NCBI GenBank assembly: GCA_030620095.1
Contig: JAUTXW010005221.1
Location: 62,001 to 126,000 of the forward strand
DNA length: 64,000 nt
Reading direction: 5' to 3'
Source of the DNA: Kuschelorhynchus macadamiae
Taxonomy: Eukaryota; Arthropoda; Insecta; Coleoptera; Curculionidae
Shown piece after piece: positions 32,940 to 45,838 of the stretch; position 1 is the stretch's first letter, and the number at the start of each line of letters is the position of its first letter. The notes beneath the pieces are model-generated. The model saw only the letters and a list, made by a program, of their open reading frames with translations. It did not search any database and was not told where the DNA came from. A program made the translations under genes and the position numbers.

Positions 32940-34797
32940 TTAATTTAGAAATCTGCAAAATGACGTCCATTTGCATCGAGACATTTTTGACAATTGGTGA
33001 CTGTTTTTAAATGTGTCCAGAACTCTTTGTCTCAGGATTTCTATGGTCACGGTGGGATCAAATTCATAGATTTCATACTTCGTGTGACCCCAGAGGTAGA
33101 AATCCAAGGGCGACAGGCCAGGGAATCTAGGAGGCCAAGATATTGGACCATTTAAAGAAATTATTCTTTCGTCAAACTGGTCTCTTAAGAAGTTTCTGAC
33201 TTGAATTGTATTGTAAGCCGGACATCCGTCTTGTTGAAACCAAGTTCTTCTTAATTCTTCTTCCGTTAGAATAGCTCGTAAGGCTGGTACAACCTGGTTT
33301 CGCAAAAGTTCTAGGTACCTCTGCCCCTTTAGGTTGTAGTCAAACAAAAGTGGTCCAATAAGTCGATTTCCTGAAATAATTAATAATTTATAAATAGGTG
33401 CCCAACAGTCAAGGGCCGCAGGGTCGGCCGGGTGGTACTAGAAACTATAAATTATAAAGGGAAAATTATCTTCATTAAAAAGTAGATATTTTCTTTCCAA
33501 AAATATTTATCGAAACATCCCGTAATGAATGAGCTTGTATACAATTGAAACCTATTCAGCTTTATTATGAAAAAGAAAAACATATTTAGTTAGCGGGAAG
33601 TAACAGCCGTAATAAATTATTTTGTTGGTATTGCATATTAATTTCGGAAATACTAAATCAATTTATTTCAGTGATATTATAATCTTAAAGAAGTACACCG
33701 TGCCTTAATAAAACATAAAATATCAAAAGAACAAACCCTTCGCGCTTTAAAATTTAAATTGTTCGAAAATACAGCTAAACACCTTTCTATAAATCATAAT
33801 GAAAATCGAAAAATAATTCGACATTTGATTAATATGGCATTTTTTTCATAACGCAAGAACTAGGCTTCCCGGGTAATAATAAATCATTAAATTCAGACAA
33901 TCAAAATAATTTTAGAGAATTAGCTAAATCTGCAGAAAATTTAGATAAAGTGGTAATAAATTTATAGAACCGAATTCTATTTTTATAGGTTCTTCGAAAC
34001 TACAATTCAAAATGATTGAATACAAATGTACAATATCAAAAAAGTAAGTTGATTGACTAGAGTAGAACGTTTTACTTTTTTTTTTATTAGATTATACTCT
34101 TTTATTATCATTAAAGAAATAAACGAAAAAAAAAAGATTATTATTTGACCATCATTTGGTGCCTATTTAAAAAAGATTGGTTAGATTAACTTACCAATGA
34201 TCCCACACCAAACGTTACTTCCAAATTTGATCTGTAGACGTTTCTCTGCCACTTCGTGGGGATTTTGCACAGCTCAATGATGACGGTTGTGTCTATTAAA
34301 GACTCCAGAATTCGCGAACCTGCTCTCATCGGACCACATGACATGATTTACTAAATCAGGATTTTCATTTCATCTCCTAGTATACCACTCACAGAACTGT
34401 AGTCGTCTGGAAAATCAGTTTCTTTCAGTCCTTGTACTATTATGGGTTTGTATGGATGGTACTTATTCTTTTTTAAAACTCTCTGTACTGTTGATTTTGG
34501 ACCATTAGTTTCCTGTTCTACAGTTCTTACCGATGCGCTAGGGTTTTCGTTGATAGCTTGTAAAATGTTTCTGTCTCGATTTTCATTGTTATTATTGTAT
34601 CCGCTTCTAGGGTGTTCGAAGGCACCATGGTTCATTAAATTAACTACGATTTTTCTGAATTGGGTTTTATGAGGCTGCCGTCGTTCGGGGTACATCTTCA
34701 AATACCTTGCTGAGGTAACGTCGGCGTTTCTGTATGATTGAAAGTACAGAGCTAACATGCCAACCTTTTCTACATTTGAATACGAAATGCCGACCAT
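32940..34797 (-). pseudogene. DD41D mariner transposase with one intron
   Basis: Exon 1 runs from the Met at 34,797 to 34,195. It has two helix-turn-helix DNA-binding parts (AGMLALYF-like start; then SASVRTVEQETNGPKSTVQR) and the first catalytic Asp in WSDESRF. A frameshift near 34,400 and two TGA codons interrupt it, so the open stretch 34,351-34,797 ends early. Exon 2 (33,370-32,940) is open and carries the second Asp in TWFQQDGCPAYNT and the third in GLSPLDFYLWG, with exactly 41 residues between them. This defines the DD41D (rosa) group. The two exons join in frame to about 344 codons, the usual mariner length. Confidence 0.88.
33371..34194 (-). other. intron in the mariner transposase
   Basis: The donor is G|GTAAGT at 34,195/34,194 and the acceptor is TTATTTCAG|G at 33,371/33,370, both consensus. 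Removal restores the reading frame across the conserved WCGI...LIGP segment with no missing or extra residue. It is 824 bp, AT-rich, with a GC-rich patch near 33,405-33,440. No coding sequence inside. Confidence 0.8.
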
Positions 34798-34927
34798 TTT
34801 CTATAGGTTTTGACAATTTATGTGTCAGATTTATGATTTTATTGGGATAAAAGCGTACCTACTACTTATTAAAACACATCTTTGATACTTTCAACTATCT
34901 AACTTAACGTCAAAGTCAAAATCCAAT

Positions 34928-35450
34928 TTTGTTACAGATAAATCATGGCCTCCTTAGAAAAGCATTGAGAGCTAACATTACTTTAAATCATGGCCTCCTT
35001 AGAAAAAACTGAAACCTAACTTTACCAAGTGTAATATTTCGATGATACTAAAATCTTTAATGCACTTGTGAGATATCACTAGACTGGAAATTTTAGGCTC
35101 TTTCCAAAAATCGAAAAATCCAATATGGCGTCCATAAGAAAAATGAAAGTTAAGGCGGGTTGCGTGTTAACAAAAAAACAATGAAGACGTGTCGTATACG
35201 CCATCTTATTTGTCTTAAAAATGTGTCCGAATAATGGCACATTTTGGCAGCTGTCAAATTTACCGTTCTGGATATACTGGCCAAAAACGAAATCCGCCAT
35301 TTTCGGTTTTTCCCCGATATTTCCAAAGACAATTGGTCGATCGTAAATCTGAAGCCGGATATCGAATGCAATAAGTTTGCTCTAAAACTTTCCTGTAGGT
35401 ATAATAGGAGCCGAGATCCCTGTATAGAGAAGCGAATTTGGGACACACTG
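34928..35450 (-). repeat. right inverted terminal repeat of DD41D mariner
   Basis: Inverse partner of 32,334-32,825, longer because of an internal 52-bp duplication near 34,940-35,010. Confidence 0.9.
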
Positions 35451-35639
35451 TATACTGCCTTTTCGAACATTTATATTGAGCACTGTTTTTTTCTACCATA
35501 TTGGATTTCTACCAATATTTTACCAGTTTCTACCTATGCCACACTTGATTTTTGGATATAATTTAAAATAAATTGAATAAATAGTTTTTACATTGAGACA
35601 TTCCCTCATTTTGCTCCGTCACGTTGAATTCGTTCCGTA

Positions 35640-36308
35640 TGTTGAATAAAAAGATTTCTTTACGTCGATTTTTTTAAAAATTTTATTTGGTCACCATTTT
35701 GTTACGCCATCTTGTTCCGCCCTACTAGATTTTTACCAAAATATTACTATTTTACCAAAATTTAAAGTCACTTGGTTAAGCAGTCTTTAAGCTATGCCGC
35801 GAACTGACAGACTGACCGACGAAATTGATAAAACATATTGGCACCTAGGGACACTAAAGCGTAAAGATATGTAATACCTGGCGATTTATTCATGATTAAA
35901 AACATTTTATTAGGCCGATACTTTGAATTCCTACCTAATTTTATCAATTCATCTCAGTACCATAATTAATTATAGAACAGCATTTGAAATTAAGTAGTTT
36001 TTATGAGGCTAAATTTTTAAATACTTTATTATGCCGCCCTTTTGTTTAGCCATCTTGGATTCGTACCAAAATTTTACCAGTTGATTTCCTCAAAATTCTT
36101 GAATTTTGTGTAGAATTTGAGCTAAATTGGATAAGTACTTTTTCAGGAACAATTTTTTTTTTAATTCCACTAAAGCGCCATTTTGTTTCGTCATATTGGA
36201 TTTTTACCAAAATATTTCCAGATCATCTCCATATGACCCTTAATTTTTGATCAACATTTGAAGTCAATCGAACTAGTAACTATGCTGCGAACACACAGAC
36301 CGACGGAA
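35640..36308 (+). repeat. degenerate tandem-type repeat, units of roughly 130-200 bp
   Basis: The phrases 'cgccattttgttacgccat', 'cgcccttttgtttagccatc' and 'cgccattttgtttcgtcat', each followed by 'ttggatttttaccaaaatatt' or a variant, recur at about 35,690, 36,030 and 36,176. They are followed by the ctatgc(c/t)gcgaac...accgac block. The same family appears at 2200-2560 (reverse), 17,990-18,450 and 57,720-58,160. Confidence 0.65.
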
Positions 36309-37236
36309 TTGAGTAAACATATTTTTCTGCATCCAGAGACCCTGAAACTTAAAGATCTGGCAAAATCGGAAAGTGTGATTTTACGAGGGCAGTAAAAGAT
36401 TACCTATAGTACACAAATTAAAGCCCTTTTTAGGGCAAACCTCAGGAATGTTAGAAAGCAAGACTGATATAATAATAATAATAGGTATGTTTTCCCAAAT
36501 ATTTTCCATATTGTTTGATTTCATTTTCTGGTGATATATTTGCATCATATTTTTTTTTAATCATAAACTCTCCAACGTTTCCTGCCCAAGTTAAAGCCGG
36601 ACTTCTTGAATTCCATGGTACAAACACACAAAATTGTGTATATCTGTCCACTATAGTTTTGCTGCCGTTTCGCCAAAATTGCATTCGGCATTTTGAAAAT
36701 TTCTTTCTCTCGTCCGAATAGAGACTGAAGTGTTAGTGACTGCGACGCGTCGTTTATACTTCCACTCAGGGTCGAAGGTAATATCTGAGCGGCCATTTAT
36801 GTTTTCCGAATGTTGCTGTTGTTGTTGCGTTGATTCTTGTCTCCCATACTGTTGGTAGTTATAATGATTCCAAAGTCTAGGGGCTTCTTGAATTATTCTA
36901 GTCTTATAATGATCTATATTGGCAATCTACCTACACCCGTCGAAATTTACTTTGTGGCCGATTTCCTTTTGATGTAGGAATAGAGCTGAGGTTGTTTGCT
37001 TGTTTCTGTTGCTGAGTTTATGCTCTTCTGTTCCTACTGATATTCGCCTTTTAGTTTGCCCCACGTACATCTTTTCACAGTCGTAGCACGGAAAGCTGTA
37101 TACTCCGTGGTTTTCCAATTTGTTTTTTTTGGGTTTCCAAGTAGTTTACCTATAGTTTTTTGTGGCTTGTGTATTATTTGTATGTTTTGTTTTCTAAGAA
37201 TTCTTCCGATCGGGTCTGTTGAGCCTTTTTATTAAT
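36309..37236. repeat. 928-bp tandem duplication, unit 1
   Basis: Almost identical to 37,237-38,164 (offset of exactly 928 bp; only a handful of substitutions seen). The unit starts at 'tgagtaaacatattttt' and ends at 'gagcctttttattaatt'. It holds the 3' edge of the degenerate repeat, a Penelope-like 3' terminal segment and its GIY-YIG fragment. Confidence 0.95.
36927..37230 (-). pseudogene. Penelope-like GIY-YIG endonuclease fragment, unit 1
   Basis: The minus-strand open frame 36,927-37,118 carries HGVYSFPCYDCEKMYVGQTK, the GIY-YIG core (GVY and YVG), with RRISVGTEEHKLS after it. Upstream, in another frame, RILRKQNIQIIHKPQKTIGK (to about 37,230) is the linker typical of Penelope-like proteins before the nuclease. 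The frame ends at a stop after FDGCR, but homologous sequence continues below (YKTRIIQEAPRLWNH). RT is absent. Confidence 0.8.
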
Positions 37237-38164
37237 TTGAGTAAACATATTTTTCGGCATCCAGAGACCCTGAAACTTAAAGATCTGGCAAAATCGGAAA
37301 GTGTGATTTTACGAGGGCAGTAAAAGATTACCTATAGTACACAAATTAAAGCCCTTTTTAGGGCAAACCTCAGGAATGTTAGAAAGCAAGACTGATATAA
37401 TAATAATAATAGGTATGTTTTCCCAAATATTTTCCATATTGTTTGATTTCATTTTCTGGTGATATATTTGCATCATATTTTTTTTTAATCATAAACTCTC
37501 CAACGTTTCCTGCCCAAGTTAAAGCCGGACTTCTTGAATTCCATGGTACAAACACACAAAATTGTGTATATCTGTCCACTACAGTTTTGCTGCCGTTTCG
37601 CCAAAATTGCATTCGGCATTTTGAAAATTTCTTTCTCTCGTCCGAATAGAGACTGAAGTGTTAGTGACTGCGACGCGTCGTTTATACTTCCACTCAGGGT
37701 CGAAGGTAATATCTGAGCGGCCATTTATGTTTTCCGAATGTTGCTGTTGTTGTTGCGTTGATTCTTGTCTCCCATACTGTTGGTAGTTATAATGATTCCA
37801 ATGTCTAGGGGCTTCTTGAATTATTCTAGTCTTATAATGATCTATATTGGCAATCTACCTACACCCGTCGAAATTTACTTTGTGGCCGATTTCCTTTTGA
37901 TGTAGGAATAGAGCTGAGGTTGTTTGCTTGTTTCTGATGCTGAGTTTATACTCTTCTGTTCCTACTGATATTCGCCTTTTAGTTTGCCCCACGTACATCT
38001 TTTCACAGTCATAGCACGGAAAGCTGTATACTCCGTGGTTTTCCAATTTGTTTTTTTTGGGTTTCCAAGTAGTTTACCTATAGTTTTTTGTGGCTTGTGT
38101 ATTATTTGTATGTTTTGTTTTCTAAGAATTCTTCCGATCGGGTCTGTTGAGCCTTTTTATTAAT
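37237..38164. repeat. 928-bp tandem duplication, unit 2
   Basis: Direct copy of 36,309-37,236. The join has a few bases of shared 'aatt'. The near identity shows a recent event. Confidence 0.95.
37855..38158 (-). pseudogene. Penelope-like GIY-YIG endonuclease fragment, unit 2
   Basis: Copy of the unit 1 fragment with two residue changes (EEYKLSIRNK instead of EEHKLSNRNK). Same structure and truncation. Confidence 0.8.
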
Positions 38165-38289
38165 TTTCTTACCATAAAATAAATGCATAAAGTATTTTGC
38201 ATGGGTTTATGGTAAATATAAAAAATATGTATTAGCAAAAATATGTGGAACTGATAAATTTATTACATACTTTTATGTTGATATTCAAA

Positions 38290-39960
38290 CTCAAATTCAA
38301 AATGTCTTTTTATTGGTTACAAGAAATAAGATACAATTAACAATCGAAATAGTGGCGAGATCCAGCATGGCTGTTCATATCTAACCAACTTGGAAACAGA
38401 CTTAAATGAAAACCTTGTAATTTATATGCAAACGTACTAGTAATAATAAAAATAAAAAAAACTATATAGTGATATACTTTAATGTAGCTTGACACACATA
38501 AAAATATGTAGCAACTGAGAACTCTATGTTATCTTTGAGAAATTAAATATTTTCTAAGTTTTAACTTAAACGAATCTACGGATGGATTTGCCTTGATGCT
38601 ATGGGGTATCGCATTATACATAAATGAATGCTGAAAAGCAGCGGTGCTGTGCATGGGAATCTGAAACAGACCACGATGGCGTATAATGATATTATGGACA
38701 TTTAAACCCTTTAAGAACATATCAAGAAGATACCCCTTGGGACAACTCAATTTTAAACACTAAAAATGCGAGACGTAGTTCATACATTTCGGAAAGATTT
38801 AGCCATTCGGATCTCTCAAAATGATCTGATATGTGGTCAAACTTAGGAAGACCGTATAAAAATCGAATGCAGGAGTTTTGAATTCTTTGAAGGATGGTGT
38901 TATTTCTTTGCGTGAGAAAAGACCAATATTCTACATCGGCATAACCCAAATGTGACAGAATAAGGCTGTCACACAATCTTAATCTTACATTGGTCGAAAA
39001 AATATCCCTGGAAATATAAAGAAGTTTCAACTTAGCAACTGATTTTTGAATCAAAGAGGCGTCGTGGTCATCAAATCGCAGACCAGTATCCACTAAAAGA
39101 CCAAGGTTCCTGCAAACATTGTTAGCAGTTAGTTTAACATTATTCAGGTAGAGATAGAAATTAATATTATTCTTAATAGATTCTCTATCACGACCAAATA
39201 TTAGAAGCTTGGTTTTATTATTGTTTAAAAGCAGACCATGTGACAAAGAAACTTCAGAAATGATTTCCAAGTCATTATTAATGTGACCGCATACTGTGTG
39301 CAGATCTTCCTTTGCAAATGAGCAATAAAATTGCACGTCGTCGGCATATTGATGAGAGAGACAATAATTCAGATGAGATGAAACGTCAGTAGTGTACACA
39401 GAAAACAACAAGGGACCCAGAATGCTCCCCTTGCAGTACACCCCTACTGACTGCCCGAAAGTTAGAGGCTTCACTACCCAAAACCACCCTCTGACTTCTT
39501 CTTCGTTTAAATAACTATTCATAAATTGAATTGCCTCGGGACCCAAGCCAAAATATCGCAGTTTCTTTAATAATAAGCCATTATTCAGTGTACCGAATGC
39601 CTTGCTATAATTCAAGAGAATTAAACAACTATTTTTCGAACTATGTTGGGCTCTAAGTTAGGGAGCTAAATAAATGTGTCTTTAGTTGATTGTTAATAAT
39701 CTTTTCCAGAACTTTTGACAAACAACAAAGTATACTTATTGGTCGGAAATCAGAAGCAGAATTCGGTTTGCTGATTTTTTGAACAGGCATTACACTGGCA
39801 GGCTTTCAGATAGTTGAAAACTTTTTGGTCAAAATACATTGATTCATTATGAAAGTAATGCGAGGTATGAGGCAAGGAATAAAAAAACTCAGCATCTTTA
39901 TGTCAAAGCCATCCACGCCCTTGGTATTGCTTTTGATCTGTGAAATAATCTGCTTATTTA
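38290..39960 (-). pseudogene. CR1/Jockey-type LINE reverse transcriptase with 3' end
   Basis: The minus-strand open frame 38,722-39,615 (297 codons) has motif A as NYSKAFGTLNNGLLLKKLRY (the catalytic Asp and the FD of FDTLNH are altered), motif B as GSILGPLLFSVYTTDV and motif C as HQYADDVQFYCSF. The thumb follows (CRNLGLLVDTGLRFDDH; IQNSCIRFLYGLPKFDHISD). A frame change leads to 38,529-38,750, the C-terminal tail. Finger sequence (SDFRPISILCCLSKVLEKII) precedes at 39,700-39,750 in broken frames. The 3' end near 38,285-38,330 reads AATAAAAAGACATTTTGAAT then GAGTTTGAA, like the tail at 6385. Confidence 0.85.
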
Positions 39961-41260
39961 TATGCTACAATATAATATTATATTAAGACGTTTCAAAATC
40001 TTTAATATAGCTGCTATATGTAATTATCTGAGAAAAATGACGCTATGCACCTTAATTTTCCACATCTTAGGAAGCATATTATGCGTTATTTTATCTTTAA
40101 AAGTTCAAACTCTGGAAAATACCTACTTCTCTTGATTTATAACTCCGCATCACTGATAAGATCCCTGATAAACCAACCCTCTAAATTGTAAAAGCGTCAC
40201 TGTTATATTATCCTAATGAAAGCCTCCAGTAAATTTCAGACCCTAGATCAGCAAAATAAAAATACGAAATTTCTTCCAAGTTACAGACACCATTAAAATG
40301 AAATGATGACTGTATCTCTGCCAAACAGTCGCGTTTTATTACTCTTAGAAATCCTCTCTTTTTAACTTTCGCTTGCTTCCGAATAATTTGTTTTTTAGTT
40401 GACTTCTTTTAATTTTCGACAGTTTTATAAGAAAATACGAACGAAATATTTCTATAATCATTTCTTTTAGATTACATTGGCATAAGCGGCATTTTAAGTG
40501 ATTTTTTTTTTTGCAAAAAACCGTCTAGACAGGCGAGCCTATAAAAATATGGAAACAATACTCAGTTGTACAGGTTGCCGAAAATAAGACGCTCTATCCC
40601 TTTATGTCGAAAAAAAAATAGCGAAAATTTTTAAAAAGAAATATTTTTTTATTTCTTTTGAGGTTTTAATTTACTTTGTTTTTATTTATATAGGGTGCAT
40701 ATTTCCTGGGCTTATTTTAAATAGGACATATTACTACAAATTAGGATAGAGGATTTAAAGGCGAGTTCAAAGGTATATATTAGTATATTTTTCTTTATAT
40801 TTTTATCTACTTTCAAATTAATGGAATTTTTAAACTTTTTAAAATTTTGCTAGAGCCAAAAAAGTTTATTCTATATGCACTTCCAGCAGAAATGAAACAA
40901 ATGAAAATGTTCTCTAGAACTATGCTTTTTTGCTATTTTTTTACTTATCCTGTGTATTAGTTGACTGAACTATAGCTTTTTTGTTGAAACTTTGCCAAGC
41001 TACATGAATGTTAATAGAAAAACTTAAACATTGCTTTTCTCCTGTTTTTTGACTCAAATAGATGAAAGACCCTTCTTCTAAGACACATTTGTTATTCTGT
41101 TCATTAATTTGCCTTAAAAATGTCTGCGTTACAGCTTTTTTATTTTAACCTTGCATTTTTCAGAAGTGATATTCTAATAAAATAAAAATGATATGAATTT
41201 TATAAAACTTTCTTATTAACAAAACAACAACAACTGGATAAAAAAAACCTGAAGAATGTG
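39961..41260. other. no gene recognised
   Basis: AT-rich, no protein homology seen. The part near 40,530-40,600 ('aaaaatatggaaacaatact') could be the far end of the Tc1 copy, but no matching inverted end was found. Confidence 0.4.
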
Positions 41261-41847
41261 CTCAGTACCGAGTATTGCCTTCTGTATCAACTCTGAGTGC
41301 TTCGAATCTGCGTGGCATACTTGAAATTAGGTTTCTTATCCTTTCAATTGGTATACGGTTCCATTCTTTTGATAATGCATCTGCCTATTCTGTTAGGCTT
41401 TCAAGAGGCCTTCATGTAAACGCACCCTTCTTCTTTATTCATCCCACAAATGTTCTGTTGCCTTCATATCGGGGCTTCCCGCAGGCCACTGCAATGTGAT
41501 GATACTAGCACTCTCTAGGAAGTTCTGCACTATTGCTGCGGTATGCGATCGGGCATTATCCTGCATCAGAATAAAATTGCTACTAACTAAATCAGTAAGA
41601 GATAGTACACACTGCTCTAAAATGTCATTAATGAAAAAAACATGAAGGAGTTTACGCCTATTCATGGAAATTCCACCCCACACCATAACTGAACCTCCGT
41701 TAAAATAATCGCATTCTTTTATCAAAGATTGATTGAATCTTTCGCCAGTTCTTCTCCCATCAACCAAATTAAGGCAAAACTTTGATTCATCAGTAAATGG
41801 GACATTTGACCACTAATCATTTCTCTATAATTTTGTTCGAAGTATCG
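41260..41847 (-). pseudogene. Tc1-family (DD34E) transposase, C-terminal half
   Basis: The minus-strand frame 41,435-41,767 carries GGSVMVWGGIS, ILMQDNARSHTAAIVQNFLE (second Asp) and WPAGSPDMKATEHLWDE. There are 34 residues between Asp and Glu, the Tc1 signature. The first Asp segment (PFTDESKF) lies just upstream in the same frame near 41,800. C-terminal homology continues past a stop to about 41,260. The N-terminal DNA-binding half is lost at the junction with Penelope-like DNA near 41,848. Confidence 0.85.
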
Positions 41848-43037
<1,190 letters not shown>

Positions 43038-44570
43038 TGCCACACTCTTTCTCTGTTTGATAGCAGAGAGTATGTATGTGTTTTAAGATAATATAAATCT
43101 ACACTAAGTGGTTGGTTGAAAGAGAGCCAGTAAAGTGAGTGTGCAAATCACCGACTGTTCAGGGAGATTGGTTCGATTTCTATTTATAAGGGCGCCAACA
43201 ATTCTATACCAGTTGACTATTAACCGCTCTAGATGTTATGAGTACCACTCCTCAAGACCACTAAGATAAAATTAATTAAAGTTAATAGTAAAAAAAAAAG
43301 AAGCATATTCAACAAATAACATTTATTAACAAGTTCAGTGCTCCCCAAAATATTTCCAGAAATATGTATCTCCTGTAGGTTATTTTATATAACATATGAA
43401 AGAAATTATATATACTTATAATGTGATATTTGAGTATCAGCATGAGTTATAAAGTAAAGATAATCTTATTGACAACACCAATAATCATTGCACACCAGCA
43501 GCAGAACTTTATATCAAAAAGTATACTCTACACTCAAAAGAAATAGAAAAAGTCATAAAGTTGATCAGCAATAAACAATAAAGCCAATTCAGCACAAGAG
43601 ATGTTAAAATTAAGATACTTATCTAAGTATCTATCAGCATCGGTGAATTAGATCAGCAGTCTATGATGTAAGTGTCATCGAAGACATTTCCAGCAGGAAA
43701 ACTGGGTACGTACACACTTAAGTCCTAGGTAACAGACTTTTGCTCCACTTACAATGACACATCCAGGTTCAAACTCTGGTTAGGAGAACAGGAACAAGAA
43801 GTAGGAGAGGAGGAAGAAGAAAAAAAAAACCTAGAATAGTACAAACGTCTAAGATTTACACTTCAAATAAAAGTATATAAGTCTGTTTAATATGTCAAAT
43901 AAAGAAAATAATTCCAAACAAAAATGTATAAATATTTCCCAGCTTGACTTCATTTAAACCAATTTACCCAAATTACAAAAAATCTTAAGTCATTCTATTA
44001 TAGAAATTCAAAATATTAAGCTCGTACATGTCTATTACGATACATAATATTATCAACTACAACCCCTTAACATTATATACAAAATACAAGCAACATATAT
44101 ATTAATTAATACTAATATGGGTACATTACAGCCCTTATAGTGAATAGTAACAAGAATCACCCTTAAAATCTTGTAGATATCAATACAAAATGTCATTACT
44201 CCAGTATATGTAAGCTAATATAAGATGTTACAGACAGAAAATGTAAATCACTGATACAATATTGTCCAATTTTGCCAAATTGGTTAAAACAGATAGCATG
44301 TATTTATATCTTATAAGGTTGTTTCGGTCTTCAAAGAAATATGAAAATTAAAGTGATTTTTATAGACATATAGGCCTCTTTCCTAATTATAACATACACC
44401 TGTAATAGCTGTATTGAAACACACTTATTAAAGAAAACAAATTCTCCCCAATGTATTTACTATTCTTTACTTTATGCAAACTTAAATAACAATTGGCTTA
44501 TGGAGGTTACAAATACACCTTTTTGTATTACAGAAATAAACTTAATAATTATAACAAACATAAGGTATAT
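43038..44570. other. non-coding segment between two direct repeats
   Basis: 1.5 kb with no open frame of interest. A box-B-like GGTTCGATTTC lies near 43,170. A purine-rich run 'gtaggagaggaggaagaag' lies near 43,801. The flanking direct repeats are about 440 and 410 bp. Origin unknown; possibly the body of a non-autonomous element or an insertion between duplicated Penelope-like ends. Confidence 0.4.
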
Positions 44571-44664
44571 TGTATTCTGGAGTGGATTGAATTTACGTGA
44601 GTCAGAAATTTTTCGACCTCTGTATGACCATGTTGCCATATAATGAATGTGTCACCTACAAAAC

Positions 44665-44733
<69 letters not shown>

Positions 44734-44982
44734 CAAAAAATCTATGTGGGACAAACTAGCGAATAGTTACATAATACACTAAATGGACACAAATATGAAC
44801 GTAAAAATACTATCGCCGTAAAAAAAAAACTGAAACAGGAGACTGACCATTACTTCGATTTTGACAACACAAAAATTTTAAAAACAGAGCATCACAACGT
44901 GAAACGTGAATTTTTTGATTTATATAAATAAAAATCCCAACGCAATAAATAATAAGTCCGACTTAACTCATTTAAATAAAAT
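44571..44982. repeat. direct repeat, right copy
   Basis: Second copy of 42,594-43,037, with (AT)n at 44,666-44,730. The Penelope-like RT piece here reads [11 protein letters not shown] on the minus strand, and the nuclease tail on the plus strand is preserved to a similar degree. Confidence 0.85.
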
Positions 44983-45372
44983 ATATGAAACTATCCTAAA
45001 GGAAAGGCTATAGGTTATTTTGTTGAACCACGTTCCCAAGAACAAATACAAAATACAAATACACTGGTTCAAGAATTTTGTGTTTTTTGGTAACTATATA
45101 TAAATAGATCTGTTTTCTAAATAAAAAGCCCTGTATATTATTACATTTTTGTATTGTCCTGAACATTCTAAACACTTCTTGTGTAGACTTAAATTCAACT
45201 GTTTTCTAGAAAACAGCACTTGAAAATTAACATTTTTGACCCTTTGAAGTTCTGTAACTCCCAAATAACTTAATTTGCAACTAAATGGATTTCACTTTCT
45301 CATCTTAGTTTTTAATTGTCTATTTGCGCACACCAATTTCTGGTTTGACAGGAGATGTTTATATTTATCTAT

Positions 45373-45374
<2 letters not shown>

Positions 45375-45431
<57 letters not shown>
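45375..45431. repeat. (AT)n microsatellite
   Basis: Alternating AT adjoining another Penelope-like fragment on its right. Confidence 0.95.
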
Positions 45432-45433
<2 letters not shown>

Positions 45434-45605
45434 TATGAACCCGGGAAATCAACAAATAGTCTTACCATATGTAAATGGCACAACAGTCAGTATCAGAAAA
45501 ATTCTTAGGAAACACAACAGGCAAATAATACATAAGCCACAAACAAGTATAGGTAAACCCAAGACTAATGTAATATATAAGAATAAGTTTGGAACCGACA
45601 TTTTT
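45432..45605 (+). pseudogene. Penelope-like fragment (linker before GIY-YIG)
   Basis: The plus-strand translation VLPYVNGTTVSIRKILRKHN then IIHKPQTSIGKPKTNV is the segment that joins RT to the nuclease in Penelope-like proteins. It corresponds to RILRKQNIQIIHKPQ in the 928-bp repeats. Neither RT nor nuclease is adjacent; the left edge is an (AT)n tract. Confidence 0.65.
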
Positions 45606-45838
45606 TGAACCGGTTCTATTTTTTTATAAAAACTTTTATTTAGAATATTATCATCTTCATTTTTTACATTTACATATTTGCTCTTTCCGTAATATCTTGG
45701 CCGAAAGCAGATTTTAGAAATTTTTTGCATTCACAGAGTGCGTAAGCAATGTAAATTTTTAAAAGATCCTCAAATAGACATAATTTTAAAAGAAATGGCC
45801 TGCTCCCTTATTTTCCTGAGGTTCGAGTTAAAAAAAGG

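Larger units (their letters stand above)
32334..35450 (-). mobile_element. DD41D (rosa-type) mariner transposon with long inverted repeats
   Basis: A 3.1-kb element. The outer ends read CAGTATGTCTCAGATTCGCTTC-like on the left and CAGTGTGTCCCAAATTCGC on the right (minus strand), each flanked by TA (32,332-32,333 and 35,451-35,452), the Tc1/mariner target duplication. The inverted repeats are about 490 bp (32,334-32,825) and 520 bp (34,928-35,450), far longer than the ~30 bp of classic mariners. The right arm contains a 52-bp tandem duplication (two 'aaatcatggcctcctta'). The transposase is on the minus strand, interrupted by an apparent intron and damaged by a frameshift and two stops in exon 1. 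Confidence 0.9.

Noticed and set aside
32472..35561. Several 60-106-codon frames in the mariner's arms
   Set aside because: The same peptides appear in mirror image in both inverted repeats; the sequence is terminal repeat, not gene.
36451..37724. Pairs of identical small frames (77, 68 and 79 codons) suggesting a gene family
   Set aside because: They repeat only because the 928-bp segment is duplicated, and they fall in Penelope-like terminal sequence.
43150..43190. Possible tRNA or SINE at a box-B-like GGTTCGATTTC
   Set aside because: No acceptable box A or cloverleaf around it; a single short match is not enough.
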